A DNA stretch of 64,000 nt from CAJWOS01 sp964502005. GTDB lineage: Bacteria; Myxococcota_A; UBA796; UBA2385. Of this stretch, positions 28,301 through 37,676 are shown piece by piece. How positions within the stretch are numbered: the stretch's first letter is position 1; the number at the start of each line of letters is the position of its first letter. Position numbers and translations under genes: made by a program. The DNA lies in contig CAZCUX010000033.1 in the NCBI GenBank assembly GCA_964502005.1, forward strand, positions 1-64,000. The letters run 5' to 3'. The notes under the pieces are model-generated. The model was given only the letters and a program-made list of their open reading frames with translations, was not told the origin of the DNA and searched no databases.

Positions 28301-29520
28301 TGCTGCAATGCGCGTCGCAGGGGCTTTGCTTCTGTGTCTTTCTCGCGAACGAGCGCGTCCGCGAGGTCGCGCACCATCGAGTCGAATGTCTGCAAGCCGT
28401 GCTGCTTTTGACGGGCGCGCACGATGCGCGTCGCACCGTGGAGGGCGATCGCGAGGAGGGGGGCGCCGATAGATTCCAAACGCGCGTAGATGGACTCGAA
28501 GAAGGGAACGGCGGATTTGTACGCTTCCGTCGCCTTTGGGTGAGCTTTTCCCTCTATAATTTTCTTCAACCAAAAGTTTGCATCTTTTGCCGTTACATCC
28601 TGTTTTTGGGACCGAACCCATTGTACAAGCGAACCAACGGGATTTTCTGCCTTGGCCCAGTGGCTAAATCCGGGCACGAGGTTGGCTTTCAGCATCTGCT
28701 GAAATGCTTGACCGGCTTCAGTACTAAACCAATCATTTACTTCATCGGCAAGTTTGTCGAGGTCCGTCTTGAGTTTCGCCAACTCCGCAAGCATCTTGTC
28801 CGCAACTTCGGCCACCGTTGGAGTGTTTGTCCATCCGATGTCGTTTGGAATCAACTCCTCGGGGCTGACCTTTGCACCATTGCGTTGGATTGTCTTCGCT
28901 GCGTCTGCGAGATTCCAACCATTGGTCGACAGGGGCGCAAGCTGGTCGGCGGGGCAGCGGGTCAGCAGAGCCGCGTGCAGGTCTTCGGTGTAGCGCGTGA
29001 GAATTGCTGTGTCATCGACCTGCTCAAGCCCGCCTGGGTCAAGGCCCGCGGCGAGACCATACGTCGCGAGCATCTCTTGGCAGAAGGAGTGAATGGTCGA
29101 GATGTTCGCGAGGTCGTAGTTGGCGAGCGCCGTTTGGAGGTGCTCCAAATAAGTATCGCGCTCCGTGTCGGTGGCCTCCCATAGATAGCGATTGATTTCG
29201 TCATCGCTCTCGTCCTTGGTCAGGGCCCCGCCATCACGCTTTCGGTGGAGGAGGTTGCGCCCGAAGACGAGCCGGGCGCGCACGCGGTCGCGCAGCTCGG
29301 CGGCTGCAGCGCGGGTAAAGGTGATGATGACCAGGCGCTCAATGGGGATAGGCGCTTGGTTTTCGCCTGGCTCCATCAGGCCACAAACCAACCGCAACAC
29401 CAGTCCTTCAGTCTGGTATGTCTTGCCCGTGCCGGCGCTCGCTTCAATCAGGATGCTCGTTGTTGGGCCTACCGCCTGAAGACTGCGCCATTCGGAATCG
29501 GTTGTAGGGTTCGCGCTCAT
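25309..29520 (-). CDS. recB: Exodeoxyribonuclease V subunit RecB (helicase-nuclease)
   Basis: This 1403-residue protein combines an SF1A 3'-5' helicase with a C-terminal nuclease. Visible elements are Walker A EASAGTGKT at 26-34, the Q-motif/Ia region TFTRAAAAELRDRVR, the Walker B segment VALVDEFQDTDSAQWDIL and, near residue 1271, the RecB nuclease motif with GKIDLIF followed by DYKTN. Together with RecC and RecD it unwinds and degrades linear double-stranded DNA and loads recombination at Chi-like sites. An acidic, Asn-rich linker (~1040-1080) separates the helicase from the nuclease. Start (ATG) and stop overlap recC and recD by 4 bp each. Confidence 0.95.
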   Translation of the reverse strand: MSANPTTDSEWRSLQAVGPTTSILIEASAGTGKTYQTEGLVLRLVCGLMEPGENQAPIPIERLVIITFTRAAAAELRDRVRARLVFGRNLLHRKRDGGALTKDESDDEINRYLWEATDTERDTYLEHLQTALANYDLANISTIHSFCQEMLATYGLAAGLDPGGLEQVDDTAILTRYTEDLHAALLTRCPADQLAPLSTNGWNLADAAKTIQRNGAKVSPEELIPNDIGWTNTPTVAEVADKMLAELAKLKTDLDKLADEVNDWFSTEAGQAFQQMLKANLVPGFSHWAKAENPVGSLVQWVRSQKQDVTAKDANFWLKKIIEGKAHPKATEAYKSAVPFFESIYARLESIGAPLLAIALHGATRIVRARQKQHGLQTFDSMVRDLADALVREKDTEAKPLRRALQQRFSVALVDEFQDTDSAQWDILREVFLDGDALGHRLIAVGDPKQSIYRFRGANLGVYEDARSYIVEKGGAIYRLPRNFRSDTGVIQAINALFAQASWSPSASTPKAENSTPQADGSTIHYTDVLPKKDSWKRLKSEQTTIAGDLPFDAPFELRWLGNDTVQETAPAPVQYNEAEAAPEPASPRKSKGKKPNAKKPETKSAAPKPLAKKTLEPLATEAAARRIHALLDGTLKLLTDEDPIGRPLAPSDIAVLTTSHAQCEALMRALARYNIPSIRRDNSSVFSGACATWVHTWLAAVADPRNDGLRRQLALTPLVGWEFTKLDAFAANDNDEWIDFCNQIRDAAEKWPKLGFGGAFQRFLDHNRALPRILQQPDGDQDANDLYSLLDICDAETRSQRLSPAGLARWVSQQQANAQNDSESPFSRTLATDKPSVILSTIHASKGLEYPVVLVPYCWSERVPKDNGGVIRFSQKSRLSADAHPKGHADRKANLKIAIAQAQAEAMRLLYVALTRASRKVILWGAHHNDDSPVERLLKSKDAAKVSDLSNLPGPIRDFAVDEPLLTSPSTAPSNAKNKNKAQEKATHKPLEWTGRLHKTWQNASFSSLSGPLKAHQDNNNADGVEDGDANAPDDPGAVQTGSSAEREDGSFDNTAPTLPPITRPPDHLLRPILWESAPQGTEAGKWIHSILEDVSFLCSEEAYRAKDGRTLAELMNSKAEQERVPKRVSEGDPKAKHCAHRIIDERLPGWLTTPLHGPYLRGIPDDFQLTSIADNDRLDELNFDLRVGAGHGSLTGKSACTTRDQQLRDALEEAANDAGLAPETQHWVRSVLERKTSTNQPAPILTRFEGFLNGKIDLIFRIPKSGRYFVADYKTNALTGTEEVVTRNQSWGPTESGGPIPRLRRWHYTRPQLAVSMAHSAYHLQSLLYTVALHRYLQARLVGYHPDTHLGGHLYLYLRGMEGPDTPIEAGSRLGVWTDRWPASTVVAIADALSGTNGGAK

Positions 29521-32500
29521 TTTTGTGTCCAGTTGGAGAGGGGGTGACCGTCAACCGTGAGCCCCTTGTGGTATGTGGCTGCCTTTTGGGACTGCAAAAT
29601 GGGCTCCCAGAGCTGGCGCGCGAGGCTCACGATGTCTGCGGTGGTTTCTATGGCCGTCGGGAGGCCAACGTACGGCGTCTTGAAGTGTGTGGACTTTCGG
29701 ATGTCTTCGGATGGGTCGTAACCCGGGTGCAATGCGGCTATCCATCGGTCGTCTCGCTCGGGGGGGGGGTAGGAAGAGGAATCCCCAAACCAGCTCTCGG
29801 AGGCGGCGGCTTCTGCGTTTGCTCTCGCGCGGTCGAGAGCGGGACCATCTGTGGCAACGTCGGCGGGCAGTTTCTCTGCAAGGGCCATCGACGTCTTTTG
29901 GAACAGCGGCAGCGGGCGGAGGGGGGCGGCATCGGCGATGTCGAGGAGGTAGGAGAGCAGCGTTTTTGGGTCGGGGGTTTTATCTTTTTGCTTATCGTCC
30001 AAAATAAGCCACTCTTTATTTTTCTTATCCGCAATATAGGCAGCATCGACGGCAATCCCCGCCGCGCGGGCAATCAACAAGCCGAGCCATGCGTTTACCC
30101 GCGGCCCTTCGCTGCTCGACCCAAACTTTGGCCATACATGAAGGTAGCGTAGGTTTCCTTGGTGTTCGCGCAAGACGACGCGGGGAATCGTAGCGCTGAG
30201 CTCCACCGCTTGATTGTTGTGTGCGATGTTGACGGAGACAACGACATCCTCCTCGCGATTGGACGCGTCGCCGCGGACGGTGTCCATATTCGCCAGGATT
30301 TTTCCTGCCTCCGAAGTCGCCGTTTGGGCCGCGAATGCGGGGTTGTGTCCAATCGAGAGGCGGCCGGTGCCACGCTCGGCTTGCGCCAGATATTCCGCGC
30401 ACTGTTCCGCGGTCGTTTGTGCTGCTCCAGCGGTAAGTCTCGTGTACGCTTGCTTTCGTAGTTTGAAGGCGTCGAGGTAGTTGCCTTCGAGGGGCTCCCG
30501 CTCGGGCACTGCTTCTTCCGCTTCGGAAAGATAGATGCCCAATCGGTTATATAAGAATACTTTGCTTGGGTTGAGCAATATCTGCGAGAGCCTTTCAGCC
30601 GTAATGATTGTCTTCGCGTTGGGTTCGCTTGCTTGGTTGATAGGCAATATTGTGGGGGGTTTCTTCTCGCCTTCGCCCTCCGCAGACGTCTGACCGATGT
30701 TCCGCGCTGCGGTCACCAACGCAGAATAGGTTGGCGGCGCTCTTTCGGACCATGGCTGGCGCCCCCGCGGCTCGCGCCATTGTTTGCGCTGGCTTTCCGT
30801 TGGCAAAAAGAGGTCTTCGAGCTCTTGGAGGAGGGAGCTTGGGGGCACCTTCTGCCCCTTTGACAGCTCGCGGGCGGAGTAGCTCAACCACACATCGTGG
30901 CGAGCGCCCAGGAGAATATCGGCGAACGCCTTGCGCTGAAGGTCGATTTCAGATGGCTCCAAGCTCGGTGGCCACCACTCGGGACGGCGCGGGCGGCGGG
31001 GCCACGCGCCCGATTGCATCCCGAGGAGCACAACGACAGGCCGAATCGGCACCGCGCCCGCTCCAAGCGCTTGGACGCGGACAGCGTTTCCGTAGTCACC
31101 TTTTACGGTTATCGGCAGGTCAAAGCGGCTGCGCAATAGGCGGCGCACGCCCTCCAACGAAAGCCCTGCCTGGGTGTCGGTGCCTATTGTGTCGTCGATG
31201 GCCTCTTCTACGAGTTGCTTCAAAAAGGCCGTCGATGCGCCGCTTTGGGTGAAGCGTTGGAGAATCGTCTTGAGGGCTGCGTTCCAAGCCTGCGCGGATT
31301 GGGTGGGCGCACCTCGCAGCGTCGCGCTGGTGTGCCGGAGTGTACCGACCAAACGGTCGAGGGCGCCGGCCAAGTGGCTGCGTTCGGTGTTCGCTATCGA
31401 AGCGGCGCGGACGGGGCCTGTGGGGAAGGTGACGACCGCGCCGCCAACGCTGTTTGGGGCGTTGCCTGCGTCGTCTTCGTCATGGAGGAACGCGGAGATG
31501 GCCAAGCGTTGCGCGCCAAATGACAGGCTGTTCGCGTGAATCGAGATGCCTTCGGCGGGTTCGCCGTATACTGCTCGCTTGTCGTGTTCGTCGAAGCCCC
31601 ATGCGGCGCCGCTTTCGCGCAACATCGCGTCGACCTCGCTCTCGGAGCCTTTGGGAATCGAAAACGCTGCTTGCACGACCGGCATCGACGCGAGGTTGGC
31701 CACCATTGGCGCGGTGACGCGGTCGGCGGCGATGGTCAGCACGGTGAGCAGTACATTGGCGACGGGGTTGAGTTGGGTGAGACCCAAGCCCGCCAATACG
31801 GTCGGAATCGCGGGCCCTGGTTTCAGGGGAGGGACTTTCTTGTTGCTATCTTGTGCACCGTCTTTCACTGCGGTGCTATTGTTTTCGTTGCTGCTGTCGG
31901 CTGGGGCGTCGCTGCCCAAGAGGGGCGTCCCGCCAAAGATATTGACGATGAGGGGGCCATACGTCGCCAGGTCGGGCGTCAGGATGAGGACGTCGCGCGG
32001 CTCAAGTTGACATTCTCGGTCGTTTGTGCTTTTGTTCGAAAAGCGCTGCAGCAAAATGTCTCGCAAGATTTCGACTTCGCGGCGCGGTGACCACGCCGGC
32101 AGAAACAAGTTTCCGATGTCGGTGGGCGGGGGGCCTGCGGGTTCGCTGGGGGCACGGAGTGCGCGTTGCACGAAGGCGAGCGCGGGAGTCGGCGAAAGTT
32201 GACCTGGGTGATCCTTTCCGACGAAGTGGGTGATGGCCTTGACCGACCTAGGGCGGGCGAAGCGCCGCTCTGCCTCCAACAAGCGGGCCGCCATTGTGCC
32301 GTTGGGCAGCTTGCTTTGGTGTTCCCATCGCTCTGGATGGGAGACGGCGTGGAAGACGGAGATCGAATGCGGGGATGGTGCGCCGATGGCTTCGAGCAGC
32401 GTCCACTCGCGTTGGGTGAGCGCCCGCGATGCCAAGACACGCAGCCGCGTCGTCGGTTCGTTGGGCGGCGGATGCGCCGAGAGACACGCCGCGCGGGGGT

Positions 32501-33002
32501 CGCAAAACAGGGCGAGGCTCTTTTGCAGCCACGGCGCCAAGGCTTTGCCGTTGGGCGCTTCGCTCTCGCATCCGTCCCAAAAGCGCTGGGAAATCCACGC
32601 GGCGACTTGGTGCGCGAGCGCGGCCTCGCGGGCGGTGCGGTCTTCGGCGAGCCCGAGATCCAACATACGGGCCAAGTCTTGGAACTCTGTCGCCTCTCGT
32701 TGTTTACGCCAGTTTTGCAACACAGATGCCGCAATCGTAGCGACGGCGGGTTCGGCAAGCGGGGCGCCGTCCTTGCTGTTCCAGTGGGCGAGCAAGGCCT
32801 CGCGCAGCGGGACGAACCGGAGATTGGCCGCAAACCCAATGTGGTGTGCAATCCATGTTTGCACCCACGTCGCGAGGGATGCATCGGTGAGGTAGATGAC
32901 TTGCGGCGCAAACACATCTTCGTTGCGAACTTCTCGGATGTCGTATGCGAGCGCCTCGATAGCTTGGATAGGGTGCTCCGCCAGGGTCAGTTCAACGGTC
33001 AC
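29517..33002 (-). CDS. recC: Exodeoxyribonuclease V subunit RecC
   Basis: This ~1161-residue protein is identified as RecC by position before recB, by size and by a RecC-like N-terminus (VIYLTDASLATWVQTWIAHH, a loading motif found at the start of RecC/AddB proteins). RecC holds the complex together and scans for Chi. I prefer the GTG at 33002, which has GGGAGA a few bases upstream; an in-frame ATG at 33080 would add 26 Arg-rich residues that match nothing. A run of ten Gs on the plus strand (29760-29769) encodes three prolines near residue 1080 and is a potential slippage site. Confidence 0.9.
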   Translation of the reverse strand: MTVELTLAEHPIQAIEALAYDIREVRNEDVFAPQVIYLTDASLATWVQTWIAHHIGFAANLRFVPLREALLAHWNSKDGAPLAEPAVATIAASVLQNWRKQREATEFQDLARMLDLGLAEDRTAREAALAHQVAAWISQRFWDGCESEAPNGKALAPWLQKSLALFCDPRAACLSAHPPPNEPTTRLRVLASRALTQREWTLLEAIGAPSPHSISVFHAVSHPERWEHQSKLPNGTMAARLLEAERRFARPRSVKAITHFVGKDHPGQLSPTPALAFVQRALRAPSEPAGPPPTDIGNLFLPAWSPRREVEILRDILLQRFSNKSTNDRECQLEPRDVLILTPDLATYGPLIVNIFGGTPLLGSDAPADSSNENNSTAVKDGAQDSNKKVPPLKPGPAIPTVLAGLGLTQLNPVANVLLTVLTIAADRVTAPMVANLASMPVVQAAFSIPKGSESEVDAMLRESGAAWGFDEHDKRAVYGEPAEGISIHANSLSFGAQRLAISAFLHDEDDAGNAPNSVGGAVVTFPTGPVRAASIANTERSHLAGALDRLVGTLRHTSATLRGAPTQSAQAWNAALKTILQRFTQSGASTAFLKQLVEEAIDDTIGTDTQAGLSLEGVRRLLRSRFDLPITVKGDYGNAVRVQALGAGAVPIRPVVVLLGMQSGAWPRRPRRPEWWPPSLEPSEIDLQRKAFADILLGARHDVWLSYSARELSKGQKVPPSSLLQELEDLFLPTESQRKQWREPRGRQPWSERAPPTYSALVTAARNIGQTSAEGEGEKKPPTILPINQASEPNAKTIITAERLSQILLNPSKVFLYNRLGIYLSEAEEAVPEREPLEGNYLDAFKLRKQAYTRLTAGAAQTTAEQCAEYLAQAERGTGRLSIGHNPAFAAQTATSEAGKILANMDTVRGDASNREEDVVVSVNIAHNNQAVELSATIPRVVLREHQGNLRYLHVWPKFGSSSEGPRVNAWLGLLIARAAGIAVDAAYIADKKNKEWLILDDKQKDKTPDPKTLLSYLLDIADAAPLRPLPLFQKTSMALAEKLPADVATDGPALDRARANAEAAASESWFGDSSSYPPPERDDRWIAALHPGYDPSEDIRKSTHFKTPYVGLPTAIETTADIVSLARQLWEPILQSQKAATYHKGLTVDGHPLSNWTQK

Positions 33003-33880
33003 GGGTTCTCCCAGGAGGCGCGTGGCAGCGTATGCCCAAGGCCGACACGCAATTCGAATTCGTCTTCGGTTCCGATTCAATACACAACATGGGTCCGGTA
33101 GGTAGTCGGATCCTTATGGATGTCGACCACCAGCAGAGTTCTTCGGGGTTTTCACGGATCGATGGGGTGGCGCACGTTTGGCGCGCAGGGTGTCGATATC
33201 TTTTTTGGGGGGGCGCTGGTTGGTCGAAAGGGGCCGGGATCTGCTCGAATCCTCCCGACTGGCGGCGGCTTTGTGGGGTGCGACAGAGGAAGCCTCTGAT
33301 CCCGTGGACCAGCCGACCGGCAGAGATGCCGACGGGCGGCGTCGTGGCGGGCCGGGTTCCTTCCTTTTGCTATGTCGGGATAGGAAAACGAGGGGATAGA
33401 ATTGCGCGCGACATCGCGGGGGGTTTCGATTTGGGCAAACCGAGGCACGAGATTCGCCCCGCGGCGACGGGCTTCTGCTGCATCGTTGTGCCCTCCTTGG
33501 CGTCTCCTTCGCGGCGTTCTGCTCCGTTTTCGGCGACGGTGCGGACCGAACCGTGGGCGCAATCGGTTTGGAGACGCGACGCCCGGAACCCGCCACCCCG
33601 CACAGGCGGGCGTTCTCGCGGTCCCCTCGGAGCGCGGGAGGTTCTCTGTATGCTACCCAGCCGGCGCCCGTTCGCCAGAGCGGGCACGGCAGAGGTCCAG
33701 ACGACGCACCGCGTCGCTGCTTCCGCGGTGTCCCGTGCGCATCCGTCGACCTCCGCGTGGACCTCCGCGTGGACCTTCCTGTTGCCGCCCGTGATGGTGC
33801 AGACACGTTGGTCGCGGCGATTTTCGGCGCTGGTCTTGGGCGGATGCACGTGGCCGTCCGCTCCACCCGGTCGCGATGCT
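33003..33880. other. Long gene-free spacer upstream of recCBD
   Basis: About 880 bp separate recC from the next gene upstream. Long open frames exist on both strands, but their translations are Arg/Pro-rich and lack ribosome binding sites. A short tandem of the 12-mer CCTCCGCGTGGA occurs twice near 33751-33774. The recCBD promoter should be near 33010-33100. Confidence 0.55.
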
Positions 33881-34795
33881 TCAACGCGCATCGAGTTTGG
33901 CTGCAGTTGGATGAAGCATGCCCATCACGTCATCGAGAAAGAAGACGTCCACATGGTTTTGGGCTGCAGCGGGGTCTTCGGTCCACGAGCCAATGGGGTC
34001 CATCGTTTGCTCCTGTTGGCGCAGCACCCACTGGAGGTCGCGCGGGGGGATGGGCGTGTCCGTATAAATGGCCAATGTCGCCGTTATCTCGCCCATATCG
34101 CGAATGATTTCGTGGAGACGGCGTTTCGTTTGGATATAGGACTTGTTGGCTTTGGGGGACTTCGCGAGGGACGGGCGCGGCTGCTGCAATTGAACGTGAA
34201 AGAAGGCTTCGAGGGCGTCACCAAACCCTGGCCGTATGCGGGTGAGCGAGACCTGCACTTCGAGGACGGCGCGTTGCCCTTGCGCGACGAGCGCCTCAGC
34301 AAAGCAACACAACGAACGGGAGACAAGGAGGTCGATGTCGCATCGGGCGTGCTTCGAGATGGGCTTGGCGAGGCAATAATGGGGGTGTTCTGGCAACGAT
34401 GGTGGCTGAAGGTCGCGCCCAAAGCTGGCCCCATGTGTCGGGCCTCCAGCCAACAACGCCTGGACCAGCGCCGCCTCCGCAGGGGCGCGGTCTGCCGGTC
34501 GGGCGACGAGTTGGTGGAGCCCCAGCCAGCTGTGCCGCGACGTGGTGCCCGCCTCGATTCGATACGACACTGTCGAAATGGGGTGGTCCAGCAGCGCCCA
34601 TAACGTAAACGGACGAAGCCCCATCTTTCGAGGCGGTTGCAGGTCTCGGAGGGGTTTGTCTTTTGCGCGTTCGGCGCCGCGTAACCATAAGGGCCGCGTG
34701 GCCGATTGTGCAAAGGGTGGCTGCGCTTCTGCGCTGACATGGGGGATAGCGTCGGACGCCGGAGGCAACGCCGATTGGGAGTGGGGGGTGCTCAT
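33881..34795 (-). CDS. Hypothetical protein, second of an overlapping pair
   Basis: I do not recognise this 304-residue protein. It has a Pro-rich N-terminal ~45 residues, then a compact body. The start codon overlaps the stop of the upstream gene as ATGA. The body looks like a diverged copy of the upstream gene product: both contain an L-x-x-L-x-x-H segment followed by V-x-x-R and W-L-G (here FTLWALLDHPISTVSYR then SWLGLHQL), an alternating hydrophobic strand pair in the middle, and a closing segment near the C-terminus (VDVFFLDDVMGM). No catalytic motif, membrane segment or signal peptide is visible. A soluble intracellular complex of the two proteins is plausible. Confidence 0.65.
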   Translation of the reverse strand: MSTPHSQSALPPASDAIPHVSAEAQPPFAQSATRPLWLRGAERAKDKPLRDLQPPRKMGLRPFTLWALLDHPISTVSYRIEAGTTSRHSWLGLHQLVARPADRAPAEAALVQALLAGGPTHGASFGRDLQPPSLPEHPHYCLAKPISKHARCDIDLLVSRSLCCFAEALVAQGQRAVLEVQVSLTRIRPGFGDALEAFFHVQLQQPRPSLAKSPKANKSYIQTKRRLHEIIRDMGEITATLAIYTDTPIPPRDLQWVLRQQEQTMDPIGSWTEDPAAAQNHVDVFFLDDVMGMLHPTAAKLDAR

Positions 34796-35619
34796 TCGCC
34801 TTCCTCGCCTGCCATGAGTGATATAACGCCGGCCAACACATCAAAATGGGCGCGCATTGGCTTCGCTTCGGGCCCCCACGGCCGGACCAAAACGTGCCCG
34901 GAAAAGGGGTGCGCCAAGGTACGCAACCGAATCGGCTCGGGGGCACGGTTGGCGAAAAGTTCGACGGTTACGAATAGATTCGTGGAGCGGTCGAACTGTC
35001 GGCGGAGCAGCGCGTAGATTGCCTTGGCTCTTTCATCGGTGTGTTGTCGGCCAAAGAAGCCAGGACCGAGCATGCTGCGCATTTTGGCGGCGCCAAAATA
35101 CACGTCCCGATTTGGCGACACCAACGTTATCGAGAACTGAAAAATGAGGGGATTTGTGGGCGCAGACTGGCTGACAATCTCGCTGCGCGGGTGGAGGAGT
35201 TGGTGCAGCTTGGGTGCGGTGTCCGTCATCCGTAAGCCGGCGCGCCACGGGGGCAAATCAGCCGGTGTGCGCGCTGCGGCCGCCCAATGGTTGACGCGGA
35301 GGAATGAATGCATCTCCTGGCGTATTTCTTTGGTGACGGCCGCTGCATGTTTCGCCGTGGCGCCGTGCCCCGTAAAGCCGAGCCACATGCCGCCGTGGGC
35401 GCCATGCGCGCACATGCGGAAATGCACCGTATACAAAGGGCTATGGTGGACCAAATAGCCGATAAGAGCGAGAACCGGCATCCCCCAGTCGGGCGCGGCG
35501 CCGATGGAGTCGAGGTTGTGGTGGCGAGGCATTGGCACATGAAGCCAAGTCGTGGGGCCCTGCACCAAAAAGGGTGCGTTAGGGGGAGTTCGTGCGACGT
35601 CGGAGAGGTGTGCATTCAT
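34792..35619 (-). CDS. Hypothetical protein, first of an overlapping pair
   Basis: I do not recognise this 275-residue protein. I start it at the ATG at 35619, which has GAGGAG six bases upstream; the frame extends 104 codons further, but that part crosses homopolymer tracts and looks non-coding. Features include VLALIGYLVHHSPLYTVHFR followed by HGAHGGMWLGFTG, a His/Gly-rich turn that could bind a metal, and the ending RAHFDVLAGVISLMAGEEGE. It appears related to the next gene product (same order of motifs) and is translationally coupled to it. There is no signal peptide or membrane segment. Confidence 0.68.
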   Translation of the reverse strand: MNAHLSDVARTPPNAPFLVQGPTTWLHVPMPRHHNLDSIGAAPDWGMPVLALIGYLVHHSPLYTVHFRMCAHGAHGGMWLGFTGHGATAKHAAAVTKEIRQEMHSFLRVNHWAAAARTPADLPPWRAGLRMTDTAPKLHQLLHPRSEIVSQSAPTNPLIFQFSITLVSPNRDVYFGAAKMRSMLGPGFFGRQHTDERAKAIYALLRRQFDRSTNLFVTVELFANRAPEPIRLRTLAHPFSGHVLVRPWGPEAKPMRAHFDVLAGVISLMAGEEGE

Positions 35620-36258
35620 TGCTGCTCCTCGGTGGGTGAACCGCCGCGCCAACGGGACGCCGACGCGGCGCGGCGCGGGCAGTGCTTCTCGGTTGGACGC
35701 GTCGAAAACGGCGGCCACGGGGGGGGGGCGTCCGCGAAGGCTCTTTGGGGCGGTTGGGGAAAGGCCGGCACGCAACGCCCCACCGGCACTGTCTATTCCC
35801 CGTTTGGACAAAAAATGTGCAGATTTTTTTTGGGGGGGGCGGTCGTTGGCGAGGCTCCCGGCGGCTTGGTGGATGTCCGCGGCGTCGTTTCGGATTTCGT
35901 TGTGCCCGCATTGGCGGTGCAGTGGCCGCAAACATGGCCGTCAACAGGAGCTTGTCCGCGCGTGCGTGCGTGTGTGTGCGAGAAATCACTGCTGTACGGC
36001 GCGCAAACAACTTCGTGTCGCGTGCCGCCTGCCGGCCGCAGGGGCGGCGTGGGGTCTCAAGGCGCCCGAATGGTGCTCTGGCGTTGGGGCGGCGTGTGTC
36101 GCGCCGGTGGGGGGCGGCGGAAGACGAGGGGGTTGAGGACGCGCTTTGCCCTATTGGAGCACGATTTTTTCGAATAGGCGCTTTCGCAGGGGGTAGCGGG
36201 CAGCGGACAACGCTGCGCGAGGGTACTATCTGAAGACACATACAGAATAAGGTGCGGT
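35620..36258. other. Intergenic region with long homopolymer tracts
   Basis: This 639-bp stretch between two divergent genes carries a run of ten Gs (35718-35727) about 100 bp upstream of the 35619 start and a T8-G8 block (35824-35839) about 205 bp upstream. No gene is supported. Such tracts in a promoter region can vary in length by slippage and alter expression. Confidence 0.55.
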
Positions 36259-37212
36259 ATGCGTACAATTGGCAGAGCAGCGTGGTTCTTTGTTTTGGCT
36301 TCGAGCAGCGGGTGTGAAGACCTCAAAGACCTGCTCGACTACAACGGCATCGCGCAGTCGGTCCCCCCAAACGGCAGCAAGAACGTGCCGCTGCTGAGTC
36401 CCATTGTCATCTTTGCCGACGACACCTACAATTCGGTGAACTTCGAGGCCAGCGTGGTCGACGCCACAGGCAGCGAAGTGGACGTCACCGAGAGCATTCG
36501 GGTGGAAAAGAAGACCAGCGGCGCCGACAAGGACATTTATGTGGTGACCACCGCGGACGGCTGGCCGCCATCGAGCGACGTGACCCTGGTGGTCACCGGC
36601 GACATTGACCGCAAGGTGGGCTTTTCGACCATGAGCGACCCCGGCTTGTTGTCTACGCCCACCGACCTCGACTTTGAGACCGGCACCGTGCCCGACCTCC
36701 CCGCCGGCTGGCGAGGTTTTGGCGACTACGGAGCGATTGGCGCAAAAGGCAGCTTGGAAGCCTCTTCAGGGCGTCGCTACCTCGCGATGTCCAGCGGAAA
36801 CGCGGTCGCCAAAAAAGCGATTTCGGACACGAGCACGATGGTGGTGTCCGACCCTATCGATGGCGCGGGCGCGCTCTCGTTTGATTATGCATTTCAGTCG
36901 AGCGAGTTTGACGACTTTTGCGGCTCGGACTTTGACGACACGTTTCTGCTCGTGGTCTCGGGGCCAGATGGCGCGCTGGCGCGGGTGGTCGACTCGGTCA
37001 ACCTCGTCTGCGACGACCGCCGCCAAAAGGCCGCCAGCTTCCCGTCGATGCCCGATGACGGCGACAATGTCTATAAAGGCACGCGCTCGGCCAAAGAATC
37101 GGTGAACCTCGACGACATCGGCTCGCCCTTTAGCGTGAGCTTTGTGGTGACGGATGTGGGCGACGACGCCTATACGACCGTCGTGGCCGTAGATGACGTG
37201 CGGCACGATTGA
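36259..37212 (+). CDS. Secreted lipoprotein with Ig-like and lectin-like regions
   Basis: This 317-residue protein has a signal peptide and a lipobox (SSGC, Cys at ~19). After the Cys comes an Ig-like region (~30-125; phrases such as NGSKNVPLLSPIVI and YVVTTADGWPPSSDVTLVVTGD). A C-terminal beta-rich domain (~130-317) has an acidic turn, DDFCGSDFDDTF, resembling choice-of-anchor or lectin-like surface modules. AAGG lies about six bases before the ATG. It is probably a surface-exposed adhesion or binding protein; the ligand is unknown. It is a single gene transcribed away from the unknown pair. Confidence 0.7.
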   Translation: MRTIGRAAWFFVLASSSGCEDLKDLLDYNGIAQSVPPNGSKNVPLLSPIVIFADDTYNSVNFEASVVDATGSEVDVTESIRVEKKTSGADKDIYVVTTADGWPPSSDVTLVVTGDIDRKVGFSTMSDPGLLSTPTDLDFETGTVPDLPAGWRGFGDYGAIGAKGSLEASSGRRYLAMSSGNAVAKKAISDTSTMVVSDPIDGAGALSFDYAFQSSEFDDFCGSDFDDTFLLVVSGPDGALARVVDSVNLVCDDRRQKAASFPSMPDDGDNVYKGTRSAKESVNLDDIGSPFSVSFVVTDVGDDAYTTVVAVDDVRHD

Positions 37213-37676
37213 TGCGGTGTGCAGGGCGAAACGAGCGGCCTCTTGGCGTGCGTTTTATTGGCGCGCGTACCCCACGGCCCCCGCGATTGCGCCGCTCCAA
37301 TTCGACGCTTCCAACAGCGCAAGAACCCGCCAGCATGGACATTTACACGTCGCGGAAAAACGGCGCGCCAAGCGGAAAGCAATGCAAGAGAAGCGCTGGG
37401 TATTCGCTGCGGGTGCGCTTGCCAAGCCCCGTATCGTCACTGGGCGTGCGCGTGACACCGCCGCGGAGCCATATACGGTGCAACGCGGTGGAATGGCTCT
37501 TCCGATGGGGGACACCGGCGAGCCACAGGCTCCCGTGACGGCATCGCCAACCGTGTTAGATTGCTACTTGGTGCGGGCCATAGATCTCCTGCGGTGTTTG
37601 GGTGCCCCTGGCAAACAAATGCCGTCAGCAGCGCGTGCCGCGGATTGTCTTCTGTGCTTGTTTCGGAGACCCGTCC
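37213..37676. other. Intergenic region without a recognised gene
   Basis: This 464-bp stretch between two plus-strand genes shows only short Arg-rich frames without ribosome binding sites. I see no strong hairpin or repeat. A promoter for the oxygenase-like gene may lie here. Confidence 0.5.

Noticed and set aside
33032..34603. 523-codon plus-strand frame spanning the recC upstream region
   Set aside because: No ribosome binding site, odd composition, and it overlaps better-supported minus-strand genes.
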